Shown: positions 19,501-32,599 of the stretch, piece after piece
How positions within the stretch are numbered: the stretch's first letter is position 1
How the letters are laid out: each line of letters begins with the position of its first letter
Source of the DNA: Saccoglossus kowalevskii
Lineage: Eukaryota; Hemichordata; Enteropneusta; Harrimaniidae
DNA: 36,541 nt
Direction: 5' to 3'
NCBI RefSeq assembly: GCF_000003605.2
Contig: NW_003124895.1
Span: 589,636-626,176 of the forward strand
Notes under the pieces: generated by a model
Seen by the model: only the letters and a program-made list of their open reading frames with translations
What the model was told of the DNA's origin: nothing
The model's database searches: none
Position numbers and translations under genes: made by a program

Positions 19501-22500
19501 TTAATAGATATTAATGTCATATAAATAGTTAATCTCATCACTTAATAATTTTTTGAACATGAATGATACTGAAATAAATAGAAAGTGAGCTGGCACTCGT
19601 ATATATTACCAACATCAACTATAAAGGCTACGTAAGATATCATTTGCTGAGGTACAGTCACAGTTGAATTGAAGTGAAATATATCTCTATTGTTAAATGA
19701 TCCTTCATTTAATATTGCATAGTTTATTGTTAAGTGCACAACCATTTTTTTCGTTCATTGTCAGTATGTAATGTATTCTTATAACAGTTATGCTTTGTTT
19801 GAGGAATTGTTTAATTACATATTTTACAATTCGTGGTCGTGGTTTTTCGACACATTAGATATGAAATTCATCCGAATATCTTGTTATTTGATTGTCGTAA
19901 TTCTTAAGTTCATCATGTATTTCATTTGGCACCTCAAAAATGGTTAATGACGACATGTCATTTGGAAATTAAGATGCCATTTGCGTGTATTTTATGCAGC
20001 ACAATATTATGTAAATTAAAATTTTAAAAATATCACCACATTCATGTTCGATTTTTTTGAATGAATTAATGTATGTATGTATGCATGGGTGATTGGACAA
20101 TCTAGCTAACAAACACTGATGCATCATTAAAATAGTATCGAAAAAAGTTTCTAGGGGTTTATGAACTACTGCTTATAATACTGTTCCTAAGAAATAATGT
20201 TATAAAAATTGTTCTTTAGTATATTATCAATTGATAATAATAATACATATTATTAACCCGTGGAAACCTATTTGCATCGCGTGAATTTGCACAAAGCAGG
20301 TTGGGGGGGGGGGCAAACCGATAGGCAGACATTAAGTATAAATATATAATAATAAATATATATATTTATAATAAGTTAAAATCATGGCAATCGTTTGGGA
20401 ATATCATATATTTAGACCGCAGAGTTAGTGCCGGTTAAGACCATCACACGTAAGTTAAAACGGTATATTCTTATTTGGCGCAACCCACATAATTCAGATC
20501 GTGAGTGCATCAATAATTTTGGAAAATGTAGTACGCATGATATCAACAAGAGGTGGAGAACATATATTGTGTCTGTGTAATAATGGTCACATTGGCATTG
20601 ACATTGACATCAGCCTCCGACAAAGTAATAACAAATAAATGTCAAAATGACCATAATTGTGAGTACAGGTTGGGAATTGGTCGCTATCTTACTTAAATAC
20701 CTCGTCTTCGATATCATGCATGCCACCATGAATCATGTAATTTTCAAGATTCTATTTGAAAGAGAAAAGTAGACTATTACTATTTACATAATCAAATTCG
20801 ACAAATCCAGAGAACGCGACATTTTAAATGAATTCATATCTCAATACGATCCAACCCCCTTAAAACCTATAAACAAATGCCAGCATGAAATGGTTCTCAA
20901 AAAGTTGGCCAATCAGATGCACACAATACTGATCTAATCTCCTGGCATATTACGTAACGTAAAACTGACATCAAAATCGTTGTCTTCAGGCAGGTAAATA
21001 AAATGACTCTTAACTTTTGGACTATGGGATGTACCGTCACCTTGCTTATGTAATCAACAATAAATTCATGGACAACCTGCGCGTTACAAATATCAAGCTC
21101 ATATTATGCTCATACAGTTCAGTTATTTTGCAGGGGATAGAATATGGTTTAACCAAAACATCATACAAACGGATGTATTATCTCTCTAACAACAAGAGTT
21201 GTCTTTCCCTTGTTACTATGACAATCGTAGTGAAATTTAACATGGAGTATTGCAGAGTATTTATGACGTTACCTTGCAATCATTTCTTGATTTTTCAAAT
21301 AGAAAGAAGGGAGATTTTAGTTTATGAGAATGTATATAAACAGCGTGAGAGATGAGGACATACGGGTGAACATAGTGTGCGTGTATCCTATTCCAGGTTG
21401 AAAAGGCGATGTGTAATTTATAGTGTGAAAACATATATACAAATCTTAGAGGTTCATACGAACGAAATCCGACCACATCTACAACTTCTGCATGGTCAGG
21501 TATCTGAAGGCGGATTTCAGAGGCGATTACTTCGTGAGCAGTCATACTGCGGTTCAATTTTCTGTACCACAAATCTGTGCTAAAATACTGACATATAGTG
21601 GAATACCTGAACTAGTTTTGAAATTTATTAAATTTCCCGTTGTAATACATTCGGGTAACTTTGATACAAACATAAAAAACTTAGCTTCCGTTTTATTTTA
21701 TTTTTTATTTGTGGTGTCTCTGAGTTTTTTTTTTTACCGCCATCTACTCCCGTTAACTTCTGTTGCGTTTTCCTTTCTCATCTGCTGTTATAATCATGAG
21801 CCAATATGTAAATCCTTCATTTGTTTAATGCATGTATGTATGTACTAATTTATTTATTTTTATTAAAACTATATACGAATAGTTATGATATGCAGGCTTA
21901 TACAATCATTGGAGACAATTTAAATAATTGTTAATTAATAATAATAATAACCAACAATAATTATTCAAGCTCGTAATTCTACACAAATTGGATTTTACAT
22001 TTCTAAGTTAAATAAAGTGTTGACATTACGCATGCGTGTTGTGGATAAATAATATTTTTCATGAGTGATCTGCTATATTTCGATTACTGAATACGATTAT
22101 TTCAGAATGACGACGCGGCTTGTATGTGTAGTGCAATAAACGTAGATGTTTCCTAACTGAACTGCTGTTACTTCACTTGAAAACAGAATAACATTTTTAA
22201 TTGCTCAGGATGAAATATTAAAATTATTCAAGACTGAAGGATTTTGTATTCATCTGTTTCAGGTATAAGATGAATAAATGACTTGTATAAATTAATGAGA
22301 TGTAACGAGTACTTAAAGAGGAGATGGATGCCTGCCCAGTGTACATACACTATGACACAGGCATATTTCAATAATGGCGACATTGTAAATTAGGAGATCA
22401 AATTTGAGGAGGAGAATGGCAAACGAACGACAGTGGCTACACGTTTTAGCGAAGATAATAGCTGCTTTTTAATGTTAAAATCAAAGGGCAACTGTGCATT

Positions 22501-22900
22501 TATAAAAACAAGATACGTCGACAGAGCCGGATTATTTTCTCATTTTAATGCTACTGATATATATAAACTAACCTAAATTTATTGGCACAACGTAACAATG
22601 AGATGATACTAAAACAGCATATTCAATGAACATCTTAGGCTTGAATGTTACATTGCGCATGTATGTGTACATTTTTACATCACGGTCTCCTGAATATTAA
22701 TAATGTATTGCTAAATTGATACTCTAGTATACAATGGCCTTACTTGTAAAGCACCGACAAGTGATTAACTAAAAAAAAAAAGAAAAAACCTCCTCATCAT
22801 TAGCCTGTGAACAATCTATTTTTTATTGTACTATTATTAATTAATTATGGAATATTATTAAAATAGCAAAAAATAATTTTAATAATTAATTGAATGCACA
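19501..22900. other. Intergenic AT-rich DNA
   Basis: No gene found. It includes a perfect 18-base palindrome at 20222-20239 (TATTATCAATTGATAATA), a G run at 20303-20312 and several AT-rich stretches. The open frames (for example 21017-21355 and 21261-21572) overlap on both strands and show no protein pattern. Confidence 0.4.
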
Positions 22901-23239
22901 TTTATTGCTTCAGTTGCTACAGCATTAGTTTTTGCCAATTTCTGTGAAAGTTCAATGTGTTGTAATAATATCCCAACTTTGACTTCATTGTATGATTGAT
23001 ATCAAGAAAGAATATTATTCTTGACCACAACTGTCGAATAATAAAAGGCTCGTTTTTGGTGGAGGATCAGTTTCCTTAAAACAGGCAACCTAATATTGGT
23101 GAAGCGTGGAAAGTGACGTGCCGTACTGGTCACCATAGTTAAGAGTATTGTGAGCTGAAATGTTAAAAAAATGCTGAGTTCAATGTTTCTGTCAAGTTGG
23201 AGACCTGAATAAACTTCGCGGCCACAGTTGCTGTAACTC

Positions 23240-23291
23240 ATGGATCGGCTCCTGTTTGTCCTTTGCTTTTTGCCTTTGGCATTCATACAAG
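23240..23291 (+). CDS. Candidate first coding exon: signal peptide of an unidentified secreted or membrane protein
   Basis: The ATG at 23240 (CTCATGG, with G at +4) opens MDRLLFVLCFLPLAFIQ, a textbook signal peptide. It runs straight into a strong donor, G/GTAAGT, at 23291/23292 in phase 1. A signal exon ending in phase 1 is the usual start of secreted and receptor genes, including adhesion GPCRs. I could not find a confident next exon. Two weak phase-1 acceptors follow. One opens an exon at 23358-23450 that is also phase 1 at its donor. The other starts at 23651 and reads 19 codons to a stop at 23710. The gene may extend beyond the window. Confidence 0.5.
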
Positions 23292-26029
23292 GTAAGTAAA
23301 AGAGTGTGTGTAGTCAACCTTTTAACAGTATGTGTGGAATGCTGTTTATGCTGGCAGTTCAATTTCATAGTTATATTCATAAAATGAATATTTTAATGCG
23401 TGCATTAGACGTAGAACATGTTTTTGGGATGAGGTCATTTAAAATACAAGGTATGTGCTTTTCTGCGTTTCCTTTATGTAAACTAATAGTGTTCTCTTTA
23501 CATTGACACATTTAAAACTGAGGAACAAAGTAATTTACATTATTATCTCATCTTGCCGCAACACATTCTGTTGGTGAAACCCGTATGTTGTTTTATCAGG
23601 TTAGCGTCAAATGGAATAGCCCAGACGTTGTGTGCATATTTGTTTTGCAGCGACCATTTTAACATTACCCGCGACGTCATATCAAACATATGTGACAACA
23701 TCGGTTTTTTAATTCAAATGTTCAGTTTTATCGATTGAAATGTTTGACTTCCACGTCTTTCACGCCATTATATCCACGTATAAGAGCGAGGTGGGACAAA
23801 AGCGAGAAATATTTCTGGGGATAAACTCCTCCTGTAGTATAGCGATTTTTTAACTTGTTTACGTTTTTTTAGGAAAGTGTAATATTAAACGGTAAAACAA
23901 TCGCCCCAAATCGTTTTGTTTCGAAAAATTCTACTTGTCGCCCTATCACATGTAATTCTCTCTATATCGTTACATGCGGTGCGTACTTTGTGAAAAACTG
24001 TCCACTTTATCACCTCGGCATAGAGACCAAATATGCGTTCAAAAAGACGCACGAGACTAGGGGTCTTGACCGAATTGTATTATGGGACATGAAATATGCC
24101 ATACTTTGGATATGAGCTGAAAGAAAGGGTGTCCTTGATAGTGAGGTCGATACAAATTATTAAATATATTCGCAAGAGCAATCAGAATATATGGTGTAGC
24201 ATCCACGGGTTGCATCTTGCTCCGTCGCTGAGGGCGTAGAAACAACGTTGGAAAGGACAAAAGACTCAAATGGGTAATATACCTGTGATATATGTAATAT
24301 TGATTATTTCGACAACGAATAATTGGTCATGATTGGTAACCTATAGACCCACCTTGGTGCACACCATTTATAGACGATGCACTTCAAATTCGATAATAAT
24401 TATCAATACGCGAATTAAGAGAATCATCTACAGAAAACGAGTAAACGAGCGCATATTGAATACCCCATTTTATTCTGAATTTCGTCAGTTGTAACTTCCA
24501 ACATACTATTTCAACCCTCCATCGTTTCATAAATTTGTAGAATTATTAACTTCACAAGAAACCAATATAATTACATGTTTGGCAGCCTATGCTTATCACA
24601 AATTGAAACTTAGGGGCGATATTGCTGATTTTTTTTGTAATTTAAGAATATTTAAGTATATACTTTATGAACCGATGGCTTTGAACTTGTAAAATTAGAC
24701 CATATATGGATATATTTCAAATTGCAGTATATTCATATACAAATGAAACAATTGGATCAAATAGTTAAAACAAAACAACATGTGCAACAGTAACCAAAGT
24801 CAGTATGTGCATTTAACAGAAGGAAGATCTAGCCAAAAGATGCTGACAAAATTAAATTTCATTTATTACTGGCAAGTAATAGCAAAGAAAGAACATGCTA
24901 TAATTTTCAAATTTTAACCTGATATATATATATCTAATGCCCTTTGTAACAGAGTGCATTTATACCACCGACTGGGGCAATGCCAATATTCGAACGTGGT
25001 ATTTCTACTTGCATATTTTAAATATTTGTTTTTCTTTATTTGTTTGTTATTATTATTAAATAATATCACACTGGAGAATCTGATACCACATGAACTCAGT
25101 ATTTACAGTTTCGACGAGCCGTTGGTATTGTTTTACTTCGAATCTCAAAAATAATGAGTGAGTTGGGTCTATATACGCAGAATAGTACACAGAGGACAGT
25201 TATACAAATACGCATTACAAGAAGTGAAATGTTTGGAACAGATTCGGACATATGTGAGAAAAGGGCATACATCGTGAGGCTTAGGTCTAAGAACTAGAAA
25301 CCAACAAATTGAAACAGCTTAAAGCACGGAAGGAAAAACGAAAATCAGATGCTATTTCCGAAATATTTAGAGTAGTTTCTTTTTTAAGTTAGCCGTATTA
25401 ACGAAGATAATATTTAAGAATTAACAGTGAGATTTGTTTTCAATCATTACAATTATCTACTGAAATAATTGTATATAATACAGATGACAACAAAGTTGTT
25501 TATGTTTTATCGTTACTGTAGGCAACACAGAAGATATGATCCGTGCAGTAAAATGTATCCATACTCGATAGCCGGGACTATTATGGAAATATGCAAGAGG
25601 TGGGGTCAAAGGAAACGTAGTATTCCCAAGACAATAATTGAAGACTAAATTTATTTAATTGTGTTTTATATGATTCTACTCTACTATTTGACAACCACGA
25701 CATTTATTACATGTATCGTGCAGTAGCAGTAATATAAAGCCATTTAATATTTTTACCATATTACATTCCCTTTGGGGAGGGTCTGATTGATCCGTGAACA
25801 CAAGCTGGGGTTGTGACGTCACCAAACAATATTTGTGTGAAAACTGTTTGAAATACTATCAATCGTAATCACGCTATATATCGATATATCGATAGTTTCA
25901 TGCATTCACCTAAATGCGTTTTCGTTTTAAATTGCACTTAAAAATGTTACCGTTCCATCATTTACAGTTTCAACATAAATGTTTAATAGCAGTCAATAAA
26001 CTAGCGACAAGGTCAGTTCAAGGAACGGT
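23292..26029. other. AT-rich region after the signal-peptide exon
   Basis: Apart from the weak exon candidates near 23358-23450 and 23651-23712, I see no coding pattern. The 70-codon frame on the minus strand at 24057-24269 has no recognisable motif. A TGACGTCA palindrome (CRE-like) is at 25814-25821. Confidence 0.35.
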
Positions 26030-26043
26030 GTTTCTATTGCCCC

Positions 26044-26093
26044 NNNNNNNNNNNNNNNNNNNNNNNNNNNNNNNNNNNNNNNNNNNNNNNNNN
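26044..26093. other. Assembly gap, 50 Ns
   Basis: The gap lies inside the CTATTGC / CCTAGGT inverted-motif zone. Hairpin-forming DNA is a likely cause, and the true length is unknown. Confidence 1.
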
Positions 26094-26400
26094 CCTAGGT
26101 CCAATAGTACCTAGGTCCTATTGCACCCCCCACTTTCTATTGCACCCCGAATAAAAGTGTATTACATTTTGTTATAAGCTAAATGGCATTTTTAAAGGTA
26201 AAGCTGGCAATCCCTGGGACAAGATCACACAATTTCAATATACAAAAAGCTAGGCTTATGTATATGCTTGATGTGGCTAAAATTGTCATTTAATATATCA
26301 ACTTGGTAAAATACACAAGAACATTTTGCAGTTTTGTATTACCATGTATTGTAACCCAATCATATAATTATTATCAAATAAAAACCCAGAAAGCATTATT

Positions 26401-26830
26401 GTAATCTGAGGGGTGCAACTAGCTAGGATCTATTGCACCCCAGTTATCATATATCAGTTTTTATATCTTACAAAATATGTGTAGACTAGCTATTGTCAAG
26501 TAATCTGAGGGGTGCAGTAGAAACTAGCTAGGATCTATTGCACCCCAGTTAGCATATATCAGTTTTTATATCGTACAAAATTTGTGTAAACTATTGTCAA
26601 GTAATCTGAGGGGTGCAGTAGAAACTAGCTAGAATCTATTGCACCCCAGTTAGCATATATCAGTTTTTATATTGTAAAAATATTTGTAAACTATTGTCAA
26701 GTAATCTGAGGGGTACAGTAGAAACTAGCTAGGATCTATTGCACGCCAGTTAGCATATATCAGTTTTTATATCTTACAAAATAGTTGAAAACTATTATCA
26801 AGTAATCTGAGGGGTGGAGTAGAAACTTGT
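26401..26830. repeat. 100-bp tandem repeat, about 4.3 copies, each with a hairpin
   Basis: Units begin GTAATCTGAGGGG at 26401, 26500, 26601, 26701 and 26802, a period of 99-101 bases. Each full unit holds GGGGTGCAGTAGAAACTAG followed at once by CTAGGATCTATTGCACCCC, which pair almost perfectly into a hairpin of roughly 17 bp. After it comes the shared GTTAGCATATATCAG tail. The last copy is partial. Confidence 0.92.
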
Positions 26831-27084
26831 GGGTGTTCTCATGAATTGCTTAAGGCATCTATGAAAGACAATTGAGTTGCCTCCAGTGAAATACACAAAT
26901 TGACGTCGGCCATATTTAAACCAATCATGAAATAATTGCACATGCGTGTGTATCACACGCACACATACACACCCAACCCACCCACAAACACACAATTACA
27001 CTGGTAGGTCTCGGATAAAATGGGCATTAAAATATTGATTGAAGTTACAAAAAATGTACTGTCCTTTGTTATTTATTTTCGCTA

Positions 27085-27475
27085 GTTGCGTAAAGAGGCC
27101 TGTCTAACTTAGACATTTTTAGACATTATTAGATGATATTATCGATATTATCGGAGAAAAACGAACTGTTCTTATAGTTGCCCAGGCAGACATGTCTAAT
27201 TTAGATATTCTTAAATGATATTATCGAAGAAAAACGAACTGCCCCAATAGTTGTCCAAACAGACGTGTCTGACATAGACATTTTTAGACATTACTATACG
27301 ATATTATCCATAATATCGGCGAAAAACGAACTGTTCTAATAGTTGGCCAGGCAGACCTGTCTAATTTAGATATTCAGAGAAGATTTTATCAGCGAAAAAC
27401 GAACTGCCCCAATAGTTGCCTAAATAGACCCGTCTAACTTAGACATTTTTAGACGATAATATTGGAAAACGTTAA
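27085..27475. repeat. Alternating two-part tandem array, about 165-bp period
   Basis: The marker GAAAAACGAACTG recurs at 27156, 27229, 27321 and 27394, with spacings of 73, 92 and 73. Two related unit types alternate. One continues TTCTAATAGTTGGCCAGGC and TAATTTAGATATTC. The other continues CCCCAATAGTTG and TAGACATTTTTAGACATT. The pattern A-B-A-B is a small higher-order repeat. Confidence 0.85.
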
Positions 27476-28489
27476 AAAATGGAATGTCGCGCCTTCCTCC
27501 AGTGGAGGTTGTTGCAACAGCATATTGTCTGAGTGCATACCTTGAGGTATTCTCGTCTTATAAACCCTCTCTTCGCTCCTTTGATTGCTATTGATGTTGG
27601 GTATTCACCACGTGCAAGGTAAGTTCGAATCTCGCCATGATCGACATCAACCAGACAATGCGTCTGTCATGCACAGCTGCAAGCTGCAGACTGAGCTTTC
27701 TAGTGAAATTCATCTCAGAATTTACATTGAACTTCTTGTAAATTTCCTGTATACAGCATGGTCCAAACAGAGGACAAACACAGCTGGTTGCTTGTGCAAT
27801 TCCACAAATAAACAAACATACAATACAGCTGACCAGAGGTCATAAAATAGAATGTTACACTTTGGAGGGGCAAATGAGTACAGGCCATAACTTTATTAAA
27901 CTGACAAATGAAACCACACAGAAACACAATATCATTAATATTGTCAGACACAGCATTTGTTTTCATTTGGGAAGATAATTTTAATACATCTACCTCTCAA
28001 AACAACAGATCATTTCTATGATCATTTTTGCAGTTAATAAATAATATAAAGTAATCAAAGTATAATAGAAATCCACCCAGGCGGACAATTTATGACATTT
28101 TAAATTCTAAAAGGGAGGGGGCAATAAAACCAGGGGAGGCAATAACACCTAGTTACTATTGTCCTCAGGGTGCGATAGAAACTAGGTGTTACTGCAGTGG
28201 GTGGAATAGGAACTAGCTACTATTGCAGGGGATGCAGTAATAAGGGGGCAATAAGAACTAATACAGTAGCTGTATGCAAATGAAGAGAAGTCACCAAAAC
28301 AAATTACAATTTCATTGTTGGTGTATGCTATCGAAACAACTGAACATGCATACAGGTGATAAATAAGATATGAACATTCGTTGACTTTGTGACATCGTAT
28401 TTATTAAAATCGTGTAGTTATATTTATATTATCCTCGCCAATCTAACCATGTACAATTTACTAGTATATTTCAGTTCCTTAGCCTTGTC

Positions 28490-29370
28490 GGCCGTGGGTG
28501 CACCGCTCATGCACTTTCCTTTGCCACAAATCTCTCTCACCAGTCATCTTCGCCATACTTCTCCCACTCCATTCTTTCAAATCTTCACTCCATTGTCTCT
28601 GCGGCCTTCCCCTTGCTGTTTCAATCAGACCATTTATGACCATTGCATTTCAGCCCTTTTTTCTTATCTGATAGCCATACACTTTCATTTTCCGTCTCTT
28701 AACCATATAAACCACAGTCTACATTTACAGTCCACCCATTTTTACCCTGACCAACTGCAGCACATATGCATTTGTCTTCTTCGTTTTCCATGAAATACCC
28801 AGCAACCGTCTGTAACACTTCACCTCAAATGCTGCCAGTTTATTATCACTTATCTTGCTCAATGTCCAGCTTTCACACCCATATAAGAGCGTTGAATTAA
28901 CTATAGCTCAGAGTGATTTGTGTTTATATACCATTTTTAAGCCTTTAGCTTTCCAAATTGTGTTCAGCATTGCAAGCGCAGGCGTTCCTTGTCAAATGCG
29001 GTTAATCAGCTCTTTTTCAGACTTAGCATTTTCCGTAATTTTAGCGTCTAGATACTTGAACGATTTCACTCGCTCTAATTTGTATTCTTCAGTATGTATG
29101 TTTGCTTGCTCAGATTCACAGTTCTCTCCTACAACCATCACTTTGCTCTTCTTCTTGCTTATTTCCATACCATATTTCTTTGTCGTTTTATCAAGTCGGT
29201 CAGTCAACTCTTGTAATTCACTTTCTGCCATCAAATCCCATATCTTCATTCCACCACAATCATTCACCCAGTGCATCTGTCATTATTTGTTCAAGAAAAA
29301 AGATTAAATAAGTTGGTGATAATATTCAACCTTGCCTTACTTCAACGGTAGCTTGGAACCAGTCGCTGTA
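28490..29370 (-). pseudogene. LINE reverse-transcriptase 3' half, 5'-truncated and frameshifted
   Basis: On the minus strand the segment reads WFQATVEVRQG, then LSP and FFLEQIMTDAL, from near 29360 downward. Next, in an open stretch (29276-28992), come YGMEISKKKSKVMVVGE and LERVKSFKYLDAKITE. After that come LLYGCESWTLS-like, LLGISWK and ARGRP-type C-terminal pieces towards 28500. These are the RT palm, the thumb and the C-terminal region of a non-LTR element of the broad RTE/CR1/Jockey-like kind. The YADD motif is not readable. Stops and frameshifts show it is inactive. The upstream end meets a short TTGA repeat at 29372-29390. Confidence 0.8.
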
Positions 29371-31095
29371 TTGATTGATTGATTGATTGCTACTACGCTC
29401 TAATAAATCTGATATTACAAGATCACTCATTGGATAGACTCTAGCCACACATTACTATATGTGCGTATTACTATATGCGATAACTTACTAGCTGTCTGTT
29501 TGTTATATTTAACAATTTAGGATTAGTTGTGTTTGAAATAAATATCAGTAGTATTATATATGATAACACCTTGTAATCTCTCATATTCTCTTACGCCAAA
29601 CTGATTGGATTGGAATGCAATAAATCACAATATACTAAAATAGTAGCATGTATTATTTAGTTGACCCAGGCTATCAATATAGGGGTAATATCACAATAGA
29701 AGCATGTATTATGTACGTGTTTTCAAGGACATGCATACACGTCTCATCAAAGTTCCAGATTTCCATTTATTATTTGTATATATGTGCTGAATTTTTTAAA
29801 GCTAGAGTATTAATGCATATTACATGTTATTTTTGTGGCCTACTTTTTCGACTAGATTTGACTCATGAAAAACTATAGAACTGGAGGATAAGAGTACTGG
29901 GCCATTTGAAGGATCGTTTTTATTAGCTCATAGAGGTTCTAAATTGCCGAACTAAATCCAACTCAGGTGGTATTCAGTGTATCCAATGGTCTACATTCGA
30001 TTTCAGTAAGGCAAGTACGACTAAATACTATACAATGGCAGCACTTGGCCATTTTGATTCTCATTTGACAAACAAAAACAGTATCTGAGACGTCAAGGTC
30101 CCATATACATATTATGTTTAAAATATACACACACGATATAAATCTAGTTTCAGAATGACGGAAATATTTGATTTTGGTAATTTTGTAGCACAAACATGAC
30201 TGTGATTAAGCTATCACGAAACAAATATGGTTGTGTACATGTATCACAACATGCATGACCCATACATGGCATTTGAATGTGATCAGTCCTGCATTCATAC
30301 CCGAATGCAAACACTTTAGGATCAACCCATTAGTTCCTGTTTTCAGACAAAACAGTGTACCATAACAATTTACCACGTTTAATACTCAAGTGTTGTTGTT
30401 ATCTGTATGTACACTAAAATTATTTTAACCACACCAACCACAATTACTGTACAGCACAGACCTAGGTCAAGCTATAAGCCCTCATTTTGTGCTAAACACA
30501 AACAGTAGTTATTTATTATCATATGGATCAAAGCATTATGCTTGAATACATTTTAAATTCCTACAAGTAAACATTTTGTAGGATATGAAAACAACGCACA
30601 GTGGTATGGAATGTAACATTATTGATATTTGTGTCTAGAATGTTCATACTGCTTTGACCAGTATCACACGTTATGATATGTGTGTAACTGTATTAATTAT
30701 ACAGAAGGGTTACGTTCAACAGCACCATTGGGTGAGATTGTAGTACGTGTGTGTACTTTATTATTGTTGTAGTATATTTGACACAGGAGTTTCCATCAAA
30801 CATCGAACAATTAGATTTGCCAAATTATAAAATCAAAGTATTGCTTGGAACTGTAATATTTTAGCATTATCCTGTACTGATCGAATCAGAATATGCACGT
30901 TAATATATGACTGTTGCCATATCATGTTTGAAAGTAAACAATATGTCATCTCACTCACTCATGAAAACGAGCGAGATATCATGAGTTCAAATACTATATT
31001 TGTTAACAATTTGTGAATAATATCCACAATAATCACATGCTTTACTAAAAAGTGACCAACACCGACGAGGTTACAGAAGATGAATGCTTTTTTAT
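29371..31095. other. AT-rich DNA with no gene recognised
   Basis: A TTGA microsatellite starts it (29372-29390). The rest shows no coding or repeat structure that I can support. Confidence 0.35.
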
Positions 31096-31177
31096 GGTTT
31101 AGAGTTAAGCCCTGTGCGCCATTCATATTTACGATTTAGAGTTAAGCCCTGTGCGCCATTCATATTTATGATTTAGT
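31096..31177. repeat. 37-bp direct duplication
   Basis: A unit containing TTAGAGTTAAGCCCTGTGCG followed by CCATTCATATTTA occurs twice in tandem, with the start of a third copy. The two copies are nearly identical, so the duplication is recent. Confidence 0.9.
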
Positions 31178-31255
31178 AACAAAATCACATTATAGTTTTA
31201 AACATATTGTAATTCTTGTTATATCATACGTTAACTTCGCAAGGTACATTTGTGT

Positions 31256-31284
31256 AATATATATATATATATTTATTATTATTA

Positions 31285-31336
<52 letters not shown>
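31256..31336. repeat. AT and ATT microsatellites
   Basis: A short TA run (31256-31270) is followed by about 20 ATT units. Confidence 0.95.
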
Positions 31337-31337
<1 letters not shown>

Positions 31338-32540
31338 GCAAAGTACATTTTATAGTCACATAACATTGAGGAAAATTTGCTAAGAAAAACTCTTGAATAA
31401 TTATTACATTACTGAATACATTGATACCATATGTTATCATTGACTCTTACATGATTAAATGACAGTTTAAACAATCATCTGGATAAGTGTATGGCCATCA
31501 AGTTAACATTTCATAAAATTGATGGCCTCCCAAAACGTGAGAAAAACAAGTGGTTACTCACATTCTTGACCTACATTTATATTCACAATGCAGCATTGTG
31601 AAACATAAACAAAATTAAATGTAATTCAAAGATAAAAATAACCGTTTCATGGTTGTTATTCAGATAAATAACAAATGGAACCATCTAATAATTTATCAGA
31701 TAATTTTTCTTTACAGCTCTTTTAGTGTCATATTTAGTGCCTAGGCCATTCTGTTGTAAGAGTGATAATAATAGTCACATAGCCCCTGAGAGTAACCACT
31801 GACCCGCCATCACAAAGAACATACCGGCAGGGATTAAAAAGCGCTTGTAATCGATATTGATGATTTTTGATATTGTAGAATTTATCTATCATAAACCTGT
31901 ACGCAACAGCGGCTACAAACACTAATTAAAATTTGAGTCCCACACAGGAAAGGGTAGAAAAAAATGGCCCGAGTAGTAACGTCATATGGTTCAGCCCATC
32001 TTATAAATGCAACGTCCATAATAGCACCTGTAGCCGATTCCTTGCTTTAGTCGACATGTGCTTCCCGAAAGTGAATTTTCACTAGAAATACAATCAAAAT
32101 ATCTATAATATGGACAATATAATACGCACAATTGAGAATAAAAACAAAATTTCAACTGTGGTTGATACTGATAAAAACACCACGATAGCAATACGAATGT
32201 GAATAAACCGTCATGTCTACTAGAAGTGTATACAGTGCAAAAATTACACGAATTGACGAAACAAGCGAAACATAGTCGGACTTGCCGGAAAAGATTTAAA
32301 ACAAGACATAGAAACCTCATGGCCTAATTTTGTAATCAGGCCCCGAGAAATGCGACATAACTGAATAAGCATGTTTGGCCACAATAGCATTAATAACGTA
32401 TTAACATGAGTAATTATTGCTCACGATGACCCATAATAGTTTTAGCAAACGCTGCAATTTATGCTTGAAAGGAAAACTTATCATACGTATATTCTAACCC
32501 CACCACTCCACACCGAGCAAATGAAATGAATTTGTATCAT
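31337..32540. other. AT-rich DNA with no gene recognised
   Basis: The minus-strand open frame 31991-32320 is rich in Cys, Phe and Tyr with no family pattern. It looks like chance translation of AT-rich DNA. Confidence 0.35.
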
Positions 32541-32599
32541 CATGCCGGCACAGATCAAGGGTACTTTTTTTTTAAAAAAACAAAACATTTTTACCGTTT

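Larger units (their letters stand above)
26030..28270. mobile_element. Composite repeat complex bordered by inverted TATTGCACCCC / GGGGTGCAATA motifs
   Basis: The left side (26030-26150) repeats CTATTGCACCCC with CCTAGGT. The right side (28110-28260) carries the opposite sense, GGGGGCAATAA, AGGGTGCGATAG, ACTAGGTG and GGGGGCAATAAG. Between them lie two tandem arrays. The layout resembles a non-autonomous DNA transposon with multiple subterminal inverted repeats. I see no transposase and cannot prove the ends, because the left edge is interrupted by the assembly gap. Confidence 0.45.

Noticed and set aside
26401-27475. CRISPR-like look of regularly spaced repeats
   Set aside because: The DNA is clearly animal with spliced genes, and the repeats are contiguous tandem units without unique spacers.
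27595-27650. tRNA-like B box (AGTTCGAATC) near 27622
   Set aside because: The flanking bases do not form a T-arm stem and no A box lies at the right distance, so neither a tRNA nor a clear SINE head can be supported.
28389-29311. Plus-strand frames of 134, 150 and 69 codons
   Set aside because: They are antisense shadows of the minus-strand LINE reverse-transcriptase remnant.
31991-32320. 109-codon minus-strand frame with many Cys and aromatic residues
   Set aside because: There is no family pattern, no signal peptide and no splice context, and the residue bias is what AT-rich DNA gives by chance.
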